Shown: piece by piece, positions 5,090 to 8,117 of the stretch | How the letters are laid out: every line of letters begins with the position of its first letter | Numbering within the stretch: the first letter of the stretch is position 1 | Assembly: GCA_904393855.1 (NCBI GenBank) | Contig: CAJFNE010000127.1 | Span: 1-8,117, forward strand | From: an uncultured Oscillibacter sp. | Lineage (GTDB): Bacteria > Bacillota > Clostridia > Oscillospirales > Oscillospiraceae | Direction: 5' to 3' | DNA length: 8,117 nt | Notes under the pieces: generated by a model | Database searches by the model: none | Told to the model about the DNA's origin: nothing | The model's input: the letters and a program-made list of their open reading frames with translations, nothing else | Translations under genes and position numbers: made by a program

Positions 5090-5266
5090 ATGCAGGAGAT
5101 TCCCGAAGTCGTGGAACTGCTGTATCACGCTTGGGTCCCCGCTCCGGACCCGCGGCAGTGGCCGGAGGAACTGGAGCGGGACCCGGTCCGGGGATACGGG
5201 CTGTTCTGCTTCTACCAGGGCCTCTCCCTGGCCCTGCAGCTGGGGGAGGCGTGCCGCCCGGATTAG
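5090..5266 (+). CDS. 58-aa protein of unknown function, divergent from the XRE regulator
   Basis: I do not recognise this protein. It is short, starts MQEIPEVVELLYHAWVPAPD, has an acidic and proline-rich middle with charged PEELERDPVRG (25-35), and ends in a fairly hydrophobic, helix-like stretch (LFCFYQGLSLALQLGEAC, 38-55). That stretch is too short and too mixed to call a membrane segment. Support for a real gene is good: a near-consensus promoter at 5018-5046, a ribosome binding site GAGAGGAG (5074-5081) with 8-nt spacing, and an ATG start. A GTG at 5081 in the same frame is less well placed. Its TAG overlaps the TAA of the convergent phosphoesterase by 3 bases, so their transcripts must be antisense at their ends. 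It may be a target or partner of the neighbouring XRE protein. A weak likeness to small clostridial proteins of the DUF6809 kind is possible but unproven. Confidence 0.7.
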   Translation: MQEIPEVVELLYHAWVPAPDPRQWPEELERDPVRGYGLFCFYQGLSLALQLGEACRPD

Positions 5267-6123
5267 CCCTGGTGCAGCGTCACCACAGCCACCTCCGGCC
5301 GGTTGAACAGCCGGAAAGAGGGGCCGGAGTTGCCCAGCCCCCGGGTGGCGAACAGGGTGGAGCCGTTTTCCTCATACAGCCCCGCCGTATAGGAGGGGAA
5401 CAAGGTCCGGTCCGTGGACAGCAGTCCGTCCGTGAAAGGCAGGCGGATGATCCCCCCGTGGCCGTGGCCGGAGATCACCAGGTCCGCCCCCAGCAAACTG
5501 TACTGCCCCGCGAAGTGGTCGTTGCGGTGGGCCAGCAGCATCCAGAAAGGGTCGCCGCAGGCGGCATAAAGCTCCGCGGCCAGCTGCTCCGGCGTCTTCT
5601 GGTCGGCGTAGCCGTTGGGGTCGTCGATGCCCGCCAGAACGGCGGTGTCCCCGTTCCGCTCCAGGGTGACGAACTGGTTGGACAGCACGGAGACCCCGTG
5701 GGCCTCCAGCTCTTTTTTCAGCGCCGGGACGCCGCCGATGGCCCACTCGTGGTTGCCGGTGACGTAATAGGTAGGGGCGATGGCGGACAGACCCTCCGCC
5801 ACCTCCGCCGGGTATCCGGCCACGGGGCCCCGGTACTTGTCCTCCAGGTCCCCCAGATAGAAGATATAATCCGGCTCCTCCGCCGCCACCGCGGCAAAGA
5901 GGTCGGCGTTGCCCTCGCCGAACCGGGCGCCGTGCAGGTCGCTGAGGACCACGATCCGGCAGCCGTCAAAGCCGGCGGGCAGGTCCGTGAAAGCGGGGTC
6001 AAACCGCGTCACCTGCAAGGTGGTGTTGTCCCACCAGCCGTAGACCGCGGATAGGAGCACGAGAGGCAGTAAAATCCAAACGCCCCGCCGCCGGGGGCGC
6101 CTTTTTCTGGGATGCTCCGCCAA
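5263..6123 (-). CDS. Membrane-anchored calcineurin-like metallophosphoesterase
   Basis: The 286-aa protein begins with a very basic segment (HPRKRRPRRR, 4-13) and a single hydrophobic span (about 14-30), giving a membrane anchor with the catalytic domain probably outside. The two-metal phosphoesterase motifs are complete and in order: SDLHG (61-65), GDLED (91-95), GNHEW (123-127), His199 in LLAHRND, and SGHGHGG (218-224) followed by RLPF. This layout fits the YkuE/LpxH-like group; the substrate is unknown, with phospholipid or nucleotide-sugar diphosphates possible. The start is TTG (6121-6123), supported by GAGGAGG at 6132-6138 with 8-nt spacing; no better ATG gives the anchor and a good site. 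It has its own promoter (6229-6257), diverges from hppA, and converges on the 58-aa gene with overlapping stop codons. Confidence 0.92.
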   Translation of the reverse strand: MAEHPRKRRPRRRGVWILLPLVLLSAVYGWWDNTTLQVTRFDPAFTDLPAGFDGCRIVVLSDLHGARFGEGNADLFAAVAAEEPDYIFYLGDLEDKYRGPVAGYPAEVAEGLSAIAPTYYVTGNHEWAIGGVPALKKELEAHGVSVLSNQFVTLERNGDTAVLAGIDDPNGYADQKTPEQLAAELYAACGDPFWMLLAHRNDHFAGQYSLLGADLVISGHGHGGIIRLPFTDGLLSTDRTLFPSYTAGLYEENGSTLFATRGLGNSGPSFRLFNRPEVAVVTLHQG

Positions 6124-6157
6124 AGATCAGGCCTCCTCGCTGGAATGGAAATCCGGG

Positions 6158-6175
6158 CCGGGGCCGAAGCCCCGG
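6158..6175 (-). promoter_or_regulatory. UUCG-tetraloop hairpin in the phosphoesterase leader
   Basis: On the minus strand CCGGGGC-TTCG-GCCCCGG makes a 7-bp GC stem closed by a C(UUCG)G tetraloop, which is exceptionally stable in RNA. It ends about 20 nt upstream of the ribosome binding site. No T-run follows, so it is not a terminator; it may stabilise the mRNA or affect initiation at the TTG codon. Confidence 0.55.
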
Positions 6176-6228
6176 AACTCCGCCCGCCGCACAGGGTTTC
6201 CCGCCGCGGTACGGAACATAGCTTTTTT

Positions 6229-6257
6229 ATTATACCATACGTGCAGACCTGTTGCGA
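6229..6257 (-). promoter_or_regulatory. Extended -10 promoter for the phosphoesterase
   Basis: On the minus strand TATAAT (6229-6234) is preceded by TGG, an extended -10. The -35 at 17 nt is poor (TCGCAA, 6252-6257), which the extended -10 may offset. The transcript would start near 6222, with a leader of about 100 nt holding the tetraloop hairpin. Confidence 0.65.
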
Positions 6258-6424
6258 GAGAAAAAATGCACAAAGCCGTCGAGAGATTTCCCTGGGAAGC
6301 GCGCGGCGGCACAGAACGCCCGGCTTTTTGCGGAAACTTTCACAAAGTTTTTTCACAATTTTCATACCGCTTTATGGAAAACGCAAAAAATCAATTTCTT
6401 TGCGCAAAAGAAGGAAACCGTTAC
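6258..6424. promoter_or_regulatory. AT-rich divergent control region with possible operators
   Basis: I see no gene here. It is markedly more AT-rich than the rest of the window. It holds two copies of TTTCACAA (6338-6345, 6351-6358) spaced 13 nt start to start, a perfect palindrome TTTGCGCAAA (6399-6408) 16 nt upstream of the hppA -35 box, A-tracts that could serve as UP-element-like sequence, and an odd palindrome TTCCC-T-GGGAA (6288-6298). Any of these could bind a regulator; none is a site I can name. Confidence 0.4.
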
Positions 6425-6452
6425 TTGAAAAAAACAACCCTTATGCTAAAAT
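6425..6452 (+). promoter_or_regulatory. Promoter of hppA
   Basis: TTGAAA (6425-6430), a 16-nt spacer and TAAAAT (6447-6452) preceded by TGC, an extended -10. Start of transcription is expected near 6459, leaving a leader of about 40 nt to the ATG at 6499. Confidence 0.75.
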
Positions 6453-6498
6453 AAGGACGTCGAGAAAACGCACAAAACCAACGCAAGGAGAGGAAGTC

Positions 6499-8117
6499 AT
6501 GGAAAATCTGTTCTGGATAGGATTCGTCGGCGCGCTGGTCGCGGGCCTGTTCGCCTGGATGCAGGCCAAGCGAGTCCTGAGCTACTCCGAGGGCACGGAG
6601 AAAATGCAGAAAATTGCCGCGTCGATCCGAGCCGGCGCCAACGCTTACTTAAAGCAGCAGTACACCACCGTGTTCAAGGTGTTCCTAGTGGTGTTCATTA
6701 TCCTGCTGGTGATTGCCTTTGGCTCCGGCGGAGCGATGCTCTCCCAGTTTACCCCCTTCGCATTCCTCACCGGCGGCATCTGGTCCATGCTGGCCGGCTT
6801 CATCGGCATGAAGATCGCCACCAACGCCAACGCCCGGACCGCGCAGGCCGCCTCCGAGAGTCTGAACAAGGGTCTGCGGGTGGCTTTCTCCTCCGGCTCC
6901 GTCATGGGCTTCACCGTGGTGGGCCTGGGCATGCTGGACATCACCATCTGGTTCTTCCTGCTGCGCTATGCCTTCGGCGTGGAGGATCCCGTGGCCCTGG
7001 GCAACATCATGGTCATGAACGGCATGGGCGCCTCCTTCATGGCGCTGTTCGCCCGGGTGGGCGGCGGCATCTACACGAAAGCCGCCGACGTGGGCGCGGA
7101 CCTGGTGGGCAAGGTGGAGGCCGGTATCCCCGAGGACGATCCCCGGAACCCCGCCACCATCGCCGACAACGTGGGCGACAACGTGGGCGACGTGGCCGGC
7201 ATGGGCGCGGACCTGTATGAGAGCTATGTGGGCTCCATCCTGGCCACTTTCGCCCTGGGCGCCGTGGGCGGCTACGGCTGGGGCGGATTGCTGCTGCCGG
7301 TGGCCCTGGCGGTGTGCGGCATCCTCTGCTCCATCATCGGCTCCTTCCTGGTGAAGACCGAGGAGAACGCCACCCAGCAGTCCCTGCTGCGCTCCCTGCG
7401 GACCGGCACCTACACCGCCGCCGTCCTCTCCGCCATCCTGGCGGCTCCCCTGACCTACTTCATCCTGGACGGCCACATGGGTGTCTACGTGGCCATCCTC
7501 TGCGGCCTGATCGGCGGCTGCGCCATTGGCTACTTCACGGAGTACTACACCTCCGACACCTATAAGCCTACCCAGGAGCTGGCGGCCGCCTCCGAGACCG
7601 GCTCCGCCACCATCATCATCGGCGGCATCTCCTTAGGGCTCAAGTCCACCCTGACCTCCATCCTGATCGTGGCGGCCGCGGTGCTGATCAGCTATTTCGC
7701 CTCCGGCGGCACCATGAACATCGTGGATGCCTCCGGTGCCTTCACCATGGAGTTCAACCAGGGTCTGTACGGCATCGGCATCGCCGGTGTGGGCATGCTG
7801 TCCACCCTGGGCATCACCCTGGCCACGGACGCCTACGGCCCCGTGGCGGATAACGCCGGCGGCATCGCCGAGATGAGCGGCCTGCCGGAGGAGGTCCGGG
7901 AGCGCACCGACGCGCTGGACTCCCTGGGCAACACCACCGCCGCCACCGGCAAGGGCTTCGCCATCGGCTCCGCTTCCCTGACGGCCCTGGCCCTGCTGGT
8001 GAGCTACGTGAACATCGTCCAGGAGAACACCACCGAGACGCTGAACTTCACCCTGACCAGCCCCACGGTGCTGGTGGGCATGTTCATCGGCGCCATGCTG
8101 ACCTTCGTCTTCTCCGC
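6499..8117 (+). CDS. hppA: Membrane ion-translocating pyrophosphatase, K+-dependent type (3' end outside window)
   Basis: The first 539 codons are present, out of roughly 660-700 or more expected; the gene leaves the window open. The enzyme splits pyrophosphate at the cytoplasmic face and pumps Na+ and/or H+ out, as a homodimer of many-span subunits. Several hydrophobic spans are visible from residue 5 on. Diagnostic motifs: GGGIYTKAADVGADLVGKVE (188-207), EDDPRNPATIADNVGDNVGD (212-231) with the Mg-PPi-binding Asp residues, DAYGPVADNAGG (444-455), and DSLGNTTAATGKGFAIGSA (474-492). In that last motif the residue after GNTT is Ala481; K+-independent enzymes have Lys there, so this is the K+-dependent class. 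K+-dependent clostridial enzymes are often Na+ pumps, but ion choice is not decided here. The start is clear: AAGGAG (6485-6490) is 8 nt upstream and a good promoter precedes it. Confidence 0.97.
   Translation, partial: MENLFWIGFVGALVAGLFAWMQAKRVLSYSEGTEKMQKIAASIRAGANAYLKQQYTTVFKVFLVVFIILLVIAFGSGGAMLSQFTPFAFLTGGIWSMLAGFIGMKIATNANARTAQAASESLNKGLRVAFSSGSVMGFTVVGLGMLDITIWFFLLRYAFGVEDPVALGNIMVMNGMGASFMALFARVGGGIYTKAADVGADLVGKVEAGIPEDDPRNPATIADNVGDNVGDVAGMGADLYESYVGSILATFALGAVGGYGWGGLLLPVALAVCGILCSIIGSFLVKTEENATQQSLLRSLRTGTYTAAVLSAILAAPLTYFILDGHMGVYVAILCGLIGGCAIGYFTEYYTSDTYKPTQELAAASETGSATIIIGGISLGLKSTLTSILIVAAAVLISYFASGGTMNIVDASGAFTMEFNQGLYGIGIAGVGMLSTLGITLATDAYGPVADNAGGIAEMSGLPEEVRERTDALDSLGNTTAATGKGFAIGSASLTALALLVSYVNIVQENTTETLNFTLTSPTVLVGMFIGAMLTFVFS

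Noticed and set aside
6009..6365. 118-codon leftward open frame upstream of the phosphoesterase
   Set aside because: It overlaps the phosphoesterase start in another frame, crosses the TATAAT promoter, and has no convincing ribosome binding site.
6685..7476. 263-codon leftward open frame opposite hppA
   Set aside because: Antisense to clear membrane pyrophosphatase motifs; Gly/His/Gln-rich shadow composition.

Overview
The window looks like chromosomal DNA from a GC-rich, low-redundancy Firmicute of the Oscillospiraceae/Flavonifractor type. This is inferred from GC-rich codon use, strong AGGAGG-type ribosome binding sites (almost all 7-8 nt from the start), sigma-A-like promoters, a MurT-type Mur ligase (a Gram-positive trait) and a membrane pyrophosphatase of the K+-dependent type. 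The genus cannot be fixed from sequence alone.

Layout. Positions 4-2030 hold a leftward two-gene operon: a short alpha/beta hydrolase and, coupled through an ATGA overlap, a MurT-like ligase whose N-terminal half is conventional and whose C-terminal domain is divergent. A good ribosome binding site at the left edge implies a third gene just outside. Positions 2031-2909 have no credible gene. They are almost filled by a roughly 760-855 bp element with 23-bp terminal inverted repeats, a second nested inverted repeat, matched hairpins with compensatory base changes, and bookend hairpins. Positions 2910-5004 hold a leftward pair: a 70-aa XRE-type regulator followed 16 bp later by mnmG (tRNA wobble-uridine modification). 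Diverging from the regulator at 5090 is a 58-aa orphan gene with a near-consensus promoter; a palindrome covers the two facing promoters. It runs into the end of a leftward membrane-anchored metallophosphoesterase (5263-6123, TTG start), with the stop codons overlapping. Positions 6124-6498 are a divergent regulatory region with promoters for the phosphoesterase and for hppA, a membrane ion-pumping pyrophosphatase that starts at 6499 and leaves the window incomplete.

The protein genes are mainly housekeeping: cell-wall precursor modification, tRNA modification and pyrophosphate-driven ion pumping. The most unusual items are the palindromic non-coding element, the regulator/58-aa divergent module, and the altered C-terminal motifs of the MurT-like protein.
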